DNA of 49,534 nt, taken from Paludibacteraceae bacterium (GTDB lineage Bacteria; Bacteroidota; Bacteroidia; Bacteroidales; Paludibacteraceae). The stretch is from NCBI GenBank assembly GCA_017430235.1, contig JAFRNH010000073.1, positions 1 to 49,534 of the forward strand, written 5' to 3'. The notes below the pieces were generated by a model. The model worked only from the letters and a program-made list of their open reading frames with translations, made no database searches and was not told the DNA's origin. The translations under genes and the position numbers were made by a program. Below are positions 1-9,072 of this stretch, in pieces (the first letter of the stretch is position 1; every line of letters starts with the position of its first letter).

Positions 1-1
1 A

Positions 2-1129
2 CGTATCATTCAAGGTTTGCAGAAGGCGGGCTCTTCTAATCCAGTATTTATATTGGATGAAATTGATAAGGTAAACCATGATTTTAAGGGAGACCCAGAA
101 TCCGCTTTACTAGAGGTGCTTGACCCAGAACAGAATGTTGCGTTCCATGACAACTTCCTGGATATAGATTATGATTTGTCAAAGGTGATGTTTATTGCTA
201 CTGCGAATGATTTAAGCACGATTTCCAAACCACTTTTGGATCGTATGGAGGTGATAGATGTGAGTGGCTATATTCAAGAAGAGAAGGTTCGTATCGCCTT
301 AGACCACCTGCTTCCTAAGGAGAAGATAAATCATGGATTAAAGGATGACCAATTGGTGTTGAATGCTTCGTTGGTAGGAAAGATTATTGATGGATATACT
401 CGCGAATCAGGTGTGCGTGAGTTGGATAAACAAATATGCAAACTCATCCGTAAAGTGGCCTATAAAATTGCCATGAAGGAAGAGTATAATCCAGTTCTTT
501 CTGAAGAATCACTGACAGAAATGCTGGGACCTGTGCGTTTCTCTCGCGATAAGTATCAAGGAAATGAATATGCAGGAGTGGTGACTGGCTTGGCATGGAC
601 CTCAGTTGGTGGCGAAATCTTGTTCGTTGAATCCAGCTTGAGTAAATCAAAAACACCTAAATTGACGTTGACGGGTAGCTTGGGCGACGTGATGAAGGAA
701 TCGGCTGTCATTGCGTTGGAATATATCCGTGCACATGCAGATTATTGGAATATTGATCCTTCTGTTTTTGATGAATATAATATTCATGTTCACGTGCCAG
801 AAGGTGCAGTCCCTAAGGACGGTCCATCTGCGGGTGTTACGATGGTGACCTCTTTGGTTTCTGCCTTGACGAAAAGAAAAGTGCGTAAGGATTTAGCTAT
901 GACAGGTGAAATCACATTACGAGGCAAGGTACTTCCGGTTGGAGGTATTCGTGAAAAAATGTTGGCCGCAAAACGTGCGGGAATTAAGGATATTGTTCTT
1001 TGTAAGGAGAATGAAAAGGATATTCTTGAAATAAAACCAATCTATTTGAAAGGCCTGACATTCCACTATGTGGAGGATATCTGTCAAGTGACAGACTTCG
1101 CTTTGTTGGAAGAGAAATGTGAGAAATAA
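2..1129 (+). CDS. lon: ATP-dependent Lon protease, C-terminal part (5' end outside window)
   Basis: Lon is a cytoplasmic ATP-dependent serine protease that removes misfolded and regulatory proteins. The frame is open to the window edge (RIIQG precedes the first listed residue), so the N-terminal substrate-binding domain and the Walker A motif are missing. Counting from the TTG at 17, residues 10-17 are the Walker B stretch VFILDEID, and ATAND near 61-65 is a sensor-1 like segment. The C-terminal protease domain starts around residue 185. It carries the catalytic serine in PKDGPSAG (about S271) and the catalytic lysine in GIREK (about K314), so the proteolytic dyad is intact. The gene ends at 1129 and is followed by a strong hairpin. 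The family assignment is secure. Confidence 0.97.
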   Translation, partial: RIIQGLQKAGSSNPVFILDEIDKVNHDFKGDPESALLEVLDPEQNVAFHDNFLDIDYDLSKVMFIATANDLSTISKPLLDRMEVIDVSGYIQEEKVRIALDHLLPKEKINHGLKDDQLVLNASLVGKIIDGYTRESGVRELDKQICKLIRKVAYKIAMKEEYNPVLSEESLTEMLGPVRFSRDKYQGNEYAGVVTGLAWTSVGGEILFVESSLSKSKTPKLTLTGSLGDVMKESAVIALEYIRAHADYWNIDPSVFDEYNIHVHVPEGAVPKDGPSAGVTMVTSLVSALTKRKVRKDLAMTGEITLRGKVLPVGGIREKMLAAKRAGIKDIVLCKENEKDILEIKPIYLKGLTFHYVEDICQVTDFALLEEKCEK

Positions 1130-1138
1130 CTTTTGATT

Positions 1139-1182
1139 GTGCTTGGGAGATGTATGTCTCGTACATGGTGTCTCCTGAGCAC
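1139..1182 (+). terminator. Probable terminator hairpin after lon
   Basis: A 12-bp stem (GTGCTTGGGAGA at 1139-1150 with TCTCCTGAGCAC at 1171-1182, two G-T pairs) starts 10 bases after the lon stop. A smaller ATGTA/TACAT stem lies inside the loop. The tail (ATTCTGTTTTG) is only moderately T-rich, so termination is likely but not certain. Confidence 0.6.
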
Positions 1183-1268
1183 ATTCTGTTTTGACAAGAA
1201 GTTTGGTTTTTAACTAAGTATGTTCTGATATTTTTAAAGCAAAACTACTATTAGCAAAAAAATCTTCT

Positions 1269-1276
1269 TAACTTTG
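1269..1276 (+). promoter_or_regulatory. -7 promoter element of the CotH gene
   Basis: TAACTTTG matches the Bacteroidota -7 consensus TAnnTTTG exactly and lies 51 bases before the start codon at 1328. No clear TTTG is seen at the expected -33 position. Confidence 0.55.
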
Positions 1277-1327
1277 CATCCGAAAAAATAAAGACTTCAA
1301 TTAGTATTAAGTATAAATGTCATTCTC

Positions 1328-3559
1328 ATGAGATTAAAACAGATTTTTTTTGTTCTTGCATTCATATTTGGGGAATTTCAGATATGTTCAGCTTTGAAGA
1401 TAAGTGAGGTTATGCCATGTAACTTGTCCACTTATATGGAACGCGATTATTTTAATTTTTCGGGTTTTATAGAGCTCTATAATGATGGTGCTGATACCGT
1501 ATCACTACGGTCTTGGTCGCTTGTTCATTATAAACTGAAAAAAGATAAAAGTTATGAGTTAAAGTGGTCGTGGGATATTACACGAGATATTTCCCTCCCT
1601 CCACATTCATATTCTTTGCTCTGGATGGATGAGAAAGACAAGGGATTTCATGCGCCTTTTAAGTTGGATGCCGATGGTGGATATCTCTTGATGTATAATA
1701 AAGATTTGTTGGTCGACTCCCTTGCGTATGGTGAGATGGATGCACATGTTTCGTATGGAAGATACGGAGAGGAGGAGGGGTATATGGAGCCATCACCAGC
1801 AAAGAAAAACACGTTGGCTTATGTTGGACTATTGAAGAACGCTCGTTGTAAGAAAGTGAAGACGGATCTTACCCCAGGCATCTATGAAGAACCCTTTTAT
1901 TTGACACTATCATCCAACACGTCGGATGCGGAAATATACTACACGACGAATGGTACGGAACCATCTCGAAAGAACGGTAAGAAGTATCAGTCGCCTATCT
2001 ATGTTGATCAAAATCTCACGCTTAGAGCTCGTGCGTATAATGATGAACTTATGCCTAGTAAGATGATGGCAGCCACCTATTTGTTTCCAGATGAAAAACA
2101 CACAAAGTGTGGTGGATATACTATTCCAATCGTCTCGATAATTGTGGATAGCCTTTATTTTTATAATGACTCGGTAGGTATCTATGTGAAGGGCGTTAAT
2201 GGTATTTCAGGAGAGAAAAGTTGTACTTCATCGAGGGCTAACTATAATAGAGATTGGAAGAGACCTGTTAGCTTTGAATACATGGTGGATGGATTACAGG
2301 TCCTGACTCAGGAAGTGGAGGCTTCCGTTGAAGGTGGCTGTTCGAGAACGAATGTAACAAAGACATTGGAATTGAAAGCTTCGAAAAAGACGGGTGATAA
2401 GGATTATGACTATTACTTTTTCCAGTCGAAACCCGATATAAAGCATCAAACTCTCTATTTGCGTAATGGTGGTACTGCATATAGTAAGGTCCGCTTTAGA
2501 GATGGATTGATGCAAACATTTGCTATTGGTATGAATGTCGATTATCAAGCCTATCAGCCTGTTGCATATTATTTGAATGGCAAATATGTTGGATTGATGA
2601 ACTTGAATGAACGAACTAATTCAGATTATATTAAGGCTAATTACGATTTGGATGAGGATGAAATCGATTTGATTACCATTTCTGATCAACGTGGTGTGCG
2701 TGCATCGGATGGGGATAAGACCGCTTATGATGAATTGGTTAGTTATTTGAAAAATGAGGATCCTTCCGATAGCTCTTATTATCGTGGTGCGTGCGAGAGA
2801 ATGGATATGGAGGAGTACATGGATTATCAAGTTATCGAACAGTTTATCGTAAACACAGATTGGCCAGGAAATAACACCAAGATGTGGAGGGAGAAAAATG
2901 GCGGTAAATTCCGTTGGATATTGATGGACACAGATTTCGGTTTTGGCCTTCCTGGTTATGAGTACATGAGTACTTCTAACAAGAATATGTTGAATTGGTG
3001 TCAAGGGAAAGGCTCTCTTCAATGGGCTAATTCCTCCAAATGGATGACTCAGATATTTTCTAATTTGAGTAAAAATTTAGAATTTAGAAAGAAATTCGTC
3101 ACTTGTTTCCAAAACCATTTGGCAACAATCTTCTCACAGGAACGGATAAACGCAGTGTTTGATAGCATTACAGCTATTGTTGATCAAGAGTATTGTGCAT
3201 CATTTGGTACGTCAGCTATCACGGCTGCTAAATCAATGCGTACGTTCGCCCTAGCTCGGGAACAATACATTCAAAAACAATTGGTTGCCTATTTGGGCGA
3301 AACGGATGTGAAAGATGTTAAATCACTACCATTGACGTTGTGTTATTATAATGTGGAAAGTCAGGAGGCCTCTTTGATGACAGATGAATCGATGCTTAGC
3401 GTGGGACTATATTCTGTCAATGGTCAATTGCTCGCAGAATGGTCTCCATTCGATACCTATTGGAGTCAAAACATGTCAGCTTACCAGAATGGCGTATATC
3501 TGCTACGTGTAGTGTTTGACAAGGGTGTAGTCACTAAGAAGTTAGTGAAGCAAGAATAA
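1328..3559 (+). CDS. Secreted CotH-kinase family protein with lamin-tail domain and T9SS-like C-terminus
   Basis: Residues 1-22 form a signal peptide (charged start, hydrophobic core, ICSA). A lamin-tail domain follows (about 23-165, KISEVMPCN to the SYGR region), as often found in bacterial surface proteins. Next is a chitobiase/hexosaminidase C-terminal-like segment (about 180-255, with IYYTTNGTEPS). The CotH domain spans about 265-640, including LNERTNSDYI (426-435), DWPGNNTKMWR (511-521) and WILMDTDFGFG (530-540). CotH proteins are atypical kinases first known from Bacillus spore coats, where they phosphorylate coat proteins. The last 80 residues (LYSVNGQLL ... GVYLLRVVF) resemble a T9SS sorting domain, which would place the protein on the cell surface. 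The substrate is unknown. The gene stands alone between two hairpins. Confidence 0.85.
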   Translation: MRLKQIFFVLAFIFGEFQICSALKISEVMPCNLSTYMERDYFNFSGFIELYNDGADTVSLRSWSLVHYKLKKDKSYELKWSWDITRDISLPPHSYSLLWMDEKDKGFHAPFKLDADGGYLLMYNKDLLVDSLAYGEMDAHVSYGRYGEEEGYMEPSPAKKNTLAYVGLLKNARCKKVKTDLTPGIYEEPFYLTLSSNTSDAEIYYTTNGTEPSRKNGKKYQSPIYVDQNLTLRARAYNDELMPSKMMAATYLFPDEKHTKCGGYTIPIVSIIVDSLYFYNDSVGIYVKGVNGISGEKSCTSSRANYNRDWKRPVSFEYMVDGLQVLTQEVEASVEGGCSRTNVTKTLELKASKKTGDKDYDYYFFQSKPDIKHQTLYLRNGGTAYSKVRFRDGLMQTFAIGMNVDYQAYQPVAYYLNGKYVGLMNLNERTNSDYIKANYDLDEDEIDLITISDQRGVRASDGDKTAYDELVSYLKNEDPSDSSYYRGACERMDMEEYMDYQVIEQFIVNTDWPGNNTKMWREKNGGKFRWILMDTDFGFGLPGYEYMSTSNKNMLNWCQGKGSLQWANSSKWMTQIFSNLSKNLEFRKKFVTCFQNHLATIFSQERINAVFDSITAIVDQEYCASFGTSAITAAKSMRTFALAREQYIQKQLVAYLGETDVKDVKSLPLTLCYYNVESQEASLMTDESMLSVGLYSVNGQLLAEWSPFDTYWSQNMSAYQNGVYLLRVVFDKGVVTKKLVKQE

Positions 3560-3609
3560 GATGGTCATGTAATTTTATTTCGTTGAATTTTTGAATTGTA
3601 GGGATGTGG

Positions 3610-3639
3610 CGTGCCGCGTCTGCTTTGGCGGTGCGTTTT
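3610..3639 (+). terminator. Candidate terminator after the CotH gene
   Basis: CGTGCCGC (3610-3617) pairs with GCGGTGCG (3628-3635) using two G-T pairs and is followed by TTTT. It lies 50 bases after the stop at 3559 and is GC-rich against an AT-rich surrounding. Confidence 0.45.
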
Positions 3640-3721
3640 CAACCCATTATTCTTGTAATTTGTTTTTTTTGTGAATTCTCACTATAATTAGTTCCTCGTC
3701 AAAAGTTCTTGGAAGGACAAT

Positions 3722-4321
3722 TTATTTCTGTATGTTAGACAGATTGGATAACAGTTGGTTCACTTGAGGTAGAATAGCCGTTCGATTGTCATTCATTATT
3801 ACAAAATCCGCCAAGTCTCTTTTTTTATCATCGTCCATTTGATTCTTGATGCGTGCCTCTATTTGCTCTCGTGTGGCATTGTCGCGCTGCATAGCTCTTT
3901 GTATACGGATGGGTAGGGGAGCGTAGACCATGATGGAGTAATCAATTCTTTTATTTAATCCAGATTCGAATAGCAATGCACATTCCGTTGCGACGATGGG
4001 TGATTTCTGTTTCTCAGCCCAACAAGAAAAATCTCTTCCGACTGCGGGGTGTATGATTTGGTTGACTTGTGTGATGAGGTCCTTGTCATGGAAGATTTTG
4101 CTTGCCATTAATTTGCGGTTGAGTGAACCGTCGGCAAAATAAATATCATCCCCCAATAGCTGAGTGAGTTTCGATTTTAATGTGTCATCAGAAACAATGA
4201 GTCGCTTGGATTCGTTGTCTGCGTCATATACAGGAATTTCTTTGACGCGCAGAATATCAGATACGACAGTCTTGCCTGAACCAATGCCACCTGTGATACC
4301 TATGAGAATTTTCCCCATCAT
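3722..4321 (-). CDS. coaE: Dephospho-CoA kinase
   Basis: CoaE phosphorylates the 3'-hydroxyl of dephospho-CoA, the last step of coenzyme A synthesis, in the cytoplasm. The P-loop GITGGIGSGKT occupies residues 8-18, followed by the conserved YDADNESKR near 33-41 and the helix with IHPAVGRDF. The length of 199 residues is normal for the family. Its ATG overlaps the stop of the upstream ybbR-like gene as ATGA at 4321-4318, a sign of translational coupling; a second in-frame ATG at 4318-4316 is an equally possible start. It is the last gene of the nusB-yajC-ybbR-coaE run. Confidence is high. Confidence 0.96.
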   Translation of the reverse strand: MMGKILIGITGGIGSGKTVVSDILRVKEIPVYDADNESKRLIVSDDTLKSKLTQLLGDDIYFADGSLNRKLMASKIFHDKDLITQVNQIIHPAVGRDFSCWAEKQKSPIVATECALLFESGLNKRIDYSIMVYAPLPIRIQRAMQRDNATREQIEARIKNQMDDDKKRDLADFVIMNDNRTAILPQVNQLLSNLSNIQK

Positions 4322-5316
4322 TCTTCGTCTTTCTCTTCGATGATAAAATCGACTGATTCTGGCTTCAACTGAATGCCGAACACCTCTTTCGGAGCATCTT
4401 TCACGTTGACTTTGATCTTCTTTTGGTCGCCCGCTTTCGCATCGTTATAATCTACTATGAAATTAAACGATGAAGCATCAATCTTCTCGTAGTTGCTTAA
4501 TCCTACACGGAAGTTGGCAGTGACAGATGACGGGAATATTCTAAGCGTTCTATCTTTAGGTAGATGCACGATTGAGATAGGCGCTTGAATGCTTTTCTCA
4601 GTGAATCGTTCTGTCCTTATTGTTAGACGAATGATGGAATCCGAGAATGTGATGTGTGGAATCCGTCTCAGTTTCACCTCTATTTGTGTTGTGTCTTTTA
4701 TGGTTGCTTGTTTTATCTCTTCCGAGAACGCGCTATCTAATTCGGCTAAACTTCTCTTAGAACCATAAGCTGTAACTTCCATTGGTTCAATCTGAATTGA
4801 GTCGCAATAAATGTATTGTTGAGCAAGCTCAAATGTGCCAATGATTTTTACAGGTACTGTTTTCTCTGAAAGTTTTTCGATTCCAAAGATGATAGTGTCG
4901 GGTAATATCTTTGAGATGGAGACTTCCGGTTTGATTTGCTTTTGGAGTTTGCTGGCTAGGTTTTTGGTGTAAATGGTTTGTTTCCCTTTCTCCATTTTGG
5001 ACATGTCTATTTCAAGAGGTTGAAAGGTGTGTCCGAAACGATATTTCACCAAACTTGTACCTTGTCCAACGATAGTAACAAGCAATGTCTTTGGCAAGTC
5101 TTGTGTTACAACGTAACCATTTGGCAGTCCCACGTATTCAACGGGAACGCTAACCATGGTTTCGTATTTGTCTCTCAATGCATGTAAAACCCATAAGGAA
5201 GCCGATAAAAAAAGAAAGAATGTGAATATCAGCAAATCTTTGGTCGTCAAAAACTCGTTGAAGTTCTTAACGATTTTCTGAAATTCTTTTTCTATGTTTT
5301 CTTTGTTTATCGGCAT
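4318..5316 (-). CDS. YbbR-domain membrane-anchored protein
   Basis: One transmembrane helix at about residues 28-47 (LLIFTFFLFLSASLWVLHAL) anchors a large extracytoplasmic part. This consists of YbbR-like repeats, with the segments VPVEYVGLP (about 57-65), TVPVKIIG (about 152-159) and a third repeat near 235-330. In Firmicutes the YbbR protein CdaR regulates the diadenylate cyclase CdaA, but no cyclase gene adjoins this one, so that role cannot be assumed here. The order nusB-yajC-ybbR-coaE is a recurring Bacteroidota arrangement. The reading frame overlaps coaE by four bases and starts 64 bases after the yajC stop. Confidence 0.88.
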   Translation of the reverse strand: MPINKENIEKEFQKIVKNFNEFLTTKDLLIFTFFLFLSASLWVLHALRDKYETMVSVPVEYVGLPNGYVVTQDLPKTLLVTIVGQGTSLVKYRFGHTFQPLEIDMSKMEKGKQTIYTKNLASKLQKQIKPEVSISKILPDTIIFGIEKLSEKTVPVKIIGTFELAQQYIYCDSIQIEPMEVTAYGSKRSLAELDSAFSEEIKQATIKDTTQIEVKLRRIPHITFSDSIIRLTIRTERFTEKSIQAPISIVHLPKDRTLRIFPSSVTANFRVGLSNYEKIDASSFNFIVDYNDAKAGDQKKIKVNVKDAPKEVFGIQLKPESVDFIIEEKDEE

Positions 5317-5380
5317 CTTGAAAATTTCTATACTCCCTTATTCTTTTAAGATGGGGTTCTATATAAAGAACGCGTCTTAA

Positions 5381-5710
5381 TTAGTTTTTAGCAGGAGTGT
5401 TAGAAGTATTGGCAGTTGTGTCTTGGAAAACAGAGTTTTTGTCAACCTTAACACATACGTTGTTAGCGATTTCTATGATGATGCAATTGTCTTTGATCTC
5501 TTTCACCTTTCCGTATAGTCCGCCACCAGTGACAACAGCGTCTCCAACAATTAGAGAGTTTCTGAATTGGTCAATGGCCTTTTGCTTCTTTGATTGTGGT
5601 CTCATGATGAAAAAGTAGAAGAAGACGATCATGAGAACGATCATAATCATAGGACTTCCCAAAAATCCTCCTTGTTCAGGAGCTGCTTGTAATAAAATCG
5701 ACTGTAACAT
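5381..5710 (-). CDS. yajC: Preprotein translocase accessory subunit YajC
   Basis: YajC is a small inner-membrane protein that joins SecDF at the Sec translocon. The 109-residue chain has a short N-terminal segment, a single transmembrane helix at about residues 20-36 (PMIMIVLMIVFFYFFIM), and then the family hallmark RPQSKKQK (37-44). A small cytoplasmic beta-rich domain follows (VGDAVVTGGGLYGKV). An Asn/Thr/Ala-rich tail ends the protein. The gene starts five bases after the nusB stop, so the two are clearly co-transcribed. Confidence 0.95.
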   Translation of the reverse strand: MLQSILLQAAPEQGGFLGSPMIMIVLMIVFFYFFIMRPQSKKQKAIDQFRNSLIVGDAVVTGGGLYGKVKEIKDNCIIIEIANNVCVKVDKNSVFQDTTANTSNTPAKN

Positions 5711-5715
5711 AGGAT

Positions 5716-6663
5716 TTATTTTTTGTAGTTATTAATATATGCGACTTTTGTTATTTTCTTTTCGTTGGTTAACTCTTTTACAATTGCGTCGAGGACGCCA
5801 TTGATGAAGTTGCTGCTTTTGCTTGTACTGTAAGCTTTTGCGATTTCCAAATACTCATTCATGGAAACATTGACAGGAATGGAAGGGAAATTGCAAATCT
5901 CAGCCAAGGCTGTTTGCATGATGATGGTATCCAAGAAAGCGATTCTGTCAGCATCCCAGTTTTTGGTGTGCTTTGAAATCAGTTCCTTGTAATCATTTGC
6001 ATCGTATATGGATTTTTTGAACAATGTGATGGCAAAAGCCTCATCCTCTGCATCCTTGAATTTTGGTAACAATGGTTGGTCAGGTCCTTGGGCTTCATCA
6101 AATTGTTTGATGGTCTTAACAACAAAGCTAACAACGATTTCAGCATCGTCATTCCAGTAGATGGATAGATCCTCTAATTCCTTGCCGAGTAATTCAGAAT
6201 CTGGGATGATGCGTTTGAAGATGTTTTTCCATAATTCTTTGTCATCTTCATACGTCGGATTAGCTATCGCTGCATATTCTTTCATCAAATCTGATTCGAT
6301 GATTTGCTTGTGAATCTCTCTGGTGGCATTGCTATCATTGTCCAACCATTCTACTTCATGTTCCTCTAAGTAGGATTTTAATTGTTTGTTTTGCTTTAAT
6401 TGAGCGACAAAGCGATTGGTTGAAAGTTTGTTGTTTAGGTCAAATTCCTCTTGGTTAATCTGTTTTCTTTCAAGTTTTTTGTCAGCACAAGAGGTGATGT
6501 TGATAATCAACTGGAAAAAGTAGTGATACAACTCATAAGTTTTATCAATACTAAACATTAATTCTTCTTGGGCAGCAGCAAAATCGTTCGTTTCCTTCTG
6601 GTTCTTGTAGTATGAATACAAGACCTGAACGACCTTCATTCGGAGTAAGTTTCTGTTAATCAT
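5716..6663 (-). CDS. nusB: Transcription antitermination factor NusB, long Bacteroidota form
   Basis: NusB binds the boxA RNA element together with S10 (NusE) and supports processive transcription of rRNA operons. The recognisable NusB core lies in the C-terminal third (FKKSIYDANDYKELI through MNEYLEIAKAYSTSKSSNFINGVLDAI), where the FINGVLD motif is diagnostic. At 315 residues the protein is about twice the length of E. coli NusB. The additional N-terminal helical region is usual in Bacteroidota, and the MINRNLLRMKVVQVLYSYY start itself is NusB-like. It is the first gene of the nusB-yajC-ybbR-coaE run, with a -7 element about 23 bases before the ATG. Confidence 0.93.
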   Translation of the reverse strand: MINRNLLRMKVVQVLYSYYKNQKETNDFAAAQEELMFSIDKTYELYHYFFQLIINITSCADKKLERKQINQEEFDLNNKLSTNRFVAQLKQNKQLKSYLEEHEVEWLDNDSNATREIHKQIIESDLMKEYAAIANPTYEDDKELWKNIFKRIIPDSELLGKELEDLSIYWNDDAEIVVSFVVKTIKQFDEAQGPDQPLLPKFKDAEDEAFAITLFKKSIYDANDYKELISKHTKNWDADRIAFLDTIIMQTALAEICNFPSIPVNVSMNEYLEIAKAYSTSKSSNFINGVLDAIVKELTNEKKITKVAYINNYKK

Positions 6664-6685
6664 TTTTCAATACAATTCTTTGCTG

Positions 6686-6693
6686 CAAAATTA
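6686..6693 (-). promoter_or_regulatory. -7 promoter element of the nusB operon
   Basis: On the minus strand the sequence reads TAATTTTG, an exact TAnnTTTG match, 22 bases before the nusB ATG. No good -33 TTTG is visible. Confidence 0.5.
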
Positions 6694-6924
6694 CTTAATA
6701 ATTCCGTATTTTTTGCTCCTTTTTGTGAAAAAATGAGACAGAATGTATGCTGATTTCATTATGGTTAATCAGGAATGTTATTGTTTTTTCTGATTTCTGG
6801 TGCGCTATTAATTTAACATTACTCTTTAGATATGTAATAAGGATTGTGAAAAAAAGAATAGAATTTTCCTTGTTTTGATTATTGAAAATTGCTAACAACT
6901 ATTTTTTCGTAAAAAATTTTATAT

Positions 6925-6932
6925 TACATTTG
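6925..6932 (+). promoter_or_regulatory. -7 promoter element upstream of the Na/Pi cotransporter gene
   Basis: TACATTTG matches TAnnTTTG, 100 bases before the start codon at 7033, implying a leader of roughly 95 bases. No convincing -33 element is seen. Confidence 0.45.
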
Positions 6933-7032
6933 CCGACGAATTGGAAAAATGAAATTTTTCGTATTTGCAGTTCTGACAAGAGAATGTAAATGATTTTTTC
7001 AATTTTGAAGTATAAATTCATATTACGAAGGA

Positions 7033-8724
7033 ATGGCGTCATTATTAATCTTAGCTGGTTCTGTTGCTTTACTTATGTATGGTATGAAAGTCATGAGTGA
7101 AGGCCTTCAGAAAATGGCGGGTAGCAAACTCAGACATTTTCTGGGAACTATGACTACCAATCGAGTTTCAGGTATTCTAACAGGAGCTTTTATCACAGCA
7201 GCGATTCAATCTTCAACGGCGACAACGGTGATGACCGTTAGTTTCGTGAGTGCAGGTTTGTTGACTCTGACACAAGCTATCTCTGTTATCATGGGTGCCA
7301 ATATCGGTACGACTATGACGGCTTGGATTATGGTGCTGGGAGGCTCTGGAAATTACATGCAATATGTTGTTTACAGTGCGATCGTGGTGGCCATTGCGTG
7401 TATTTATTCTAATAAGAGTAGAAATTTGGGCGAGTTTATCATGGGACTCGCCTTGTTGCTTTTAGGACTCACCACATTGAGTGCTAATGCGAAAGGTATG
7501 CATCTTGACCAGAATGAAACAGTTCAGGCTGTTTTCGGGTCAATGAGTAGCCATGGATATTGGTCCTATTTGCTTTTCTTGCTTATCGGCGGACTCTTAA
7601 CATTTTCGGTTCAGAGTTCGGCTGCTATTATGGCAATCACCATGACATTGTGTACTACTGGTGTTTTGAATATTTACATGGGAATCGCTCTGGTGTTGGG
7701 CGAGAATATTGGTACAACGGTAACGTCTAATATCGTGGCTCTCTCTGCATCGACACAGGCGAGACGAGCAGCTATGGCCCACATGGTATTTAATGTTTTT
7801 GGCGTGGCTTGGATCTTTACAATATTCCCTTATTTCGTGGATTTTGTGTGCTCTTTGGTAAATGTGGATCCTCATTCTCCTGCATCTGACAAATCAGTGT
7901 TGGCAATGGTGCTAGCTGCATTCCATACATCTTTCAATCTATGCAATGTGATGATCCTTGTTTGGTTTGTTAAACCATTGGCTAGATTGGTGAGCGTTAT
8001 TATACCATCTAAGGGGTCGGATGAGGAAGACGAGTCAAGACTCATGTACATCAGTGGCGGTCTTATGTCCACCTCTGAGTTGTCTATCTTAGAGGCGAAA
8101 AAAGAGATTGTGCTCTTTGCAGAACGTTGCCAAAAGATGTTCCATTTCATTCCTGATTTATTACACATGGAGAGGGGCGATGACTTCAATAAGTTGTTTA
8201 GCCGCATTGAAAAATATGAAAACATCACTGATAATTCTGAAATCCGTATTGCAGATTATTTGAACAAGGTATCGGAGGGTCGCTTGAGTGCTGAGAGTAA
8301 AACGGAGATTCAGCACATGATGCGTCAGGTGTCTGAACTGGAGAGTATTGGTGATAGTTGCTATAACTTAGCTCGTACCATCAGACGAAAAAGACAGAAT
8401 TCATCACAACTGGAATTTACAGAAAAACAATTTGAACATATTCATAATATGTTTAAACTGGCAGATTCTGCTCTTACGCAAATGATTTATATCGTTAAGA
8501 CTCCAGAATTGAAAGAGTCAGATATAAATAAATCTCAAAATATTGAAATAGAGATAAATAACTATCGAAAGCAACTTAAGAATCAGAATATAGTGGATAT
8601 TAATGATAAGTTGTACGACTATCAGATTGGTGTTTACTATATGGATATGATTTCCGAGTGTGAAAAGTTGGGCGATTATGTGATTAATGTAATTGAAATC
8701 GCTGGCCCGAAGAAAACTTATTAA
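7033..8724 (+). CDS. Na+/phosphate cotransporter family protein (NptA/YjbB type) with PhoU-like C-terminus
   Basis: Members of this family move inorganic phosphate with sodium across the inner membrane. Two inverted-repeat transport units are visible, each with the signature QSS: residues 59-61 (AAIQSSTATT) and 194-196 (FSVQSSAAIM), each followed by a glycine-rich GANIGTT (88-94) or GENIGTT motif. Eight or so membrane helices fill residues 1-320. From about 345 to 560 the protein is soluble and helical, with PhoU-like character (LESIGDSCYNLAR, SECEKLGDYVINV). Length of 563 is normal for the NptA-PhoU fusion form. It is transcribed alone. The exact substrate and direction of transport are inferred from family membership. 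Confidence 0.9.
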   Translation: MASLLILAGSVALLMYGMKVMSEGLQKMAGSKLRHFLGTMTTNRVSGILTGAFITAAIQSSTATTVMTVSFVSAGLLTLTQAISVIMGANIGTTMTAWIMVLGGSGNYMQYVVYSAIVVAIACIYSNKSRNLGEFIMGLALLLLGLTTLSANAKGMHLDQNETVQAVFGSMSSHGYWSYLLFLLIGGLLTFSVQSSAAIMAITMTLCTTGVLNIYMGIALVLGENIGTTVTSNIVALSASTQARRAAMAHMVFNVFGVAWIFTIFPYFVDFVCSLVNVDPHSPASDKSVLAMVLAAFHTSFNLCNVMILVWFVKPLARLVSVIIPSKGSDEEDESRLMYISGGLMSTSELSILEAKKEIVLFAERCQKMFHFIPDLLHMERGDDFNKLFSRIEKYENITDNSEIRIADYLNKVSEGRLSAESKTEIQHMMRQVSELESIGDSCYNLARTIRRKRQNSSQLEFTEKQFEHIHNMFKLADSALTQMIYIVKTPELKESDINKSQNIEIEINNYRKQLKNQNIVDINDKLYDYQIGVYYMDMISECEKLGDYVINVIEIAGPKKTY

Positions 8725-8803
8725 AAGATGTTAAATGCTTGTGTAAAGTTCTGAAATAATCTAAAAATGAGAGTCGTGTACTTCTTTGTATGATAAGAAA
8801 CTT

Positions 8804-8811
8804 TATATTTG
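8804..8811 (+). promoter_or_regulatory. -7 promoter element for the small membrane protein / OmpH pair
   Basis: TATATTTG is an exact TAnnTTTG match 28 bases before the ATG at 8840. A TTTG at 8785-8788 is spaced by only 15 bases, shorter than the usual 19-21. This element supports the ATG at 8840 over the TTG at 8786, which would lie upstream of the transcript. Confidence 0.6.
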
Positions 8812-8839
8812 CGCAAGAATTAAAAAAGGCTTTAAACCT

Positions 8840-9067
8840 ATGTTGAAACTTTTCTTGTTGACTTTATTGATTGTCGTGATATCTTTCTCATTGTTAGGTG
8901 TCAAGATACTTCTATCAAAGAAGGGAAAGTTTCCTAATACGCACGTAGGCGGGAATAAAGCACTGAATAAACGAGGTGTTTATTGTGTGCAAACCCAGGA
9001 TTACATGGAATATAATAACATAAAAACGAATTCCCAACATAGAAAATTAAACAAACAAAACAAATAA
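8840..9067 (+). CDS. Small single-pass membrane protein, conserved in Bacteroidota
   Basis: This 75-residue protein has one N-terminal membrane helix (about residues 1-22, LKLFLLTLLIVVISFSLLGVKIL). A short, positively charged tail follows, containing FPNTHVGGNKALNKRG and a cysteine in VYCVQTQD. I recall the HVGGNKAL...RG...C.Q(T/S)QD pattern as recurrent in small Bacteroidales proteins of unknown function. I chose the ATG at 8840 because it lies downstream of the -7 element at 8804-8811 and puts the hydrophobic helix at the N-terminus. The gene ends five bases before the OmpH-like gene, so the two are likely co-transcribed; a link to the cell envelope is plausible but not shown. Confidence 0.7.
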   Translation: MLKLFLLTLLIVVISFSLLGVKILLSKKGKFPNTHVGGNKALNKRGVYCVQTQDYMEYNNIKTNSQHRKLNKQNK

Positions 9068-9072
9068 GTTTC

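Larger units (their letters stand above)
6664..7032. other. AT-rich divergent intergenic region between nusB and the Na/Pi cotransporter gene
   Basis: 369 bases separate the two divergent genes. It holds a -7 element for each direction (6686-6693 minus, 6925-6932 plus). A 67-codon minus-strand frame inside it (6695-6898) has the Lys/Ile/Asn/Ser-rich composition of translated AT-rich spacer and no recognisable motif. I saw no hairpin or RNA gene. Confidence 0.5.

Noticed and set aside
6695..6898. 67-codon minus-strand frame in the nusB intergenic region
   Set aside because: Its Lys, Ile, Asn and Ser content is what AT-rich spacer gives by chance; it overlaps a promoter position and has no motif or ribosome-binding context.
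8786..8839. TTG start giving an 18-residue N-terminal extension of the small membrane protein
   Set aside because: The TTG lies upstream of the TATATTTG promoter element at 8804-8811, so it would not be in the mRNA; the ATG at 8840 also puts the membrane helix first.
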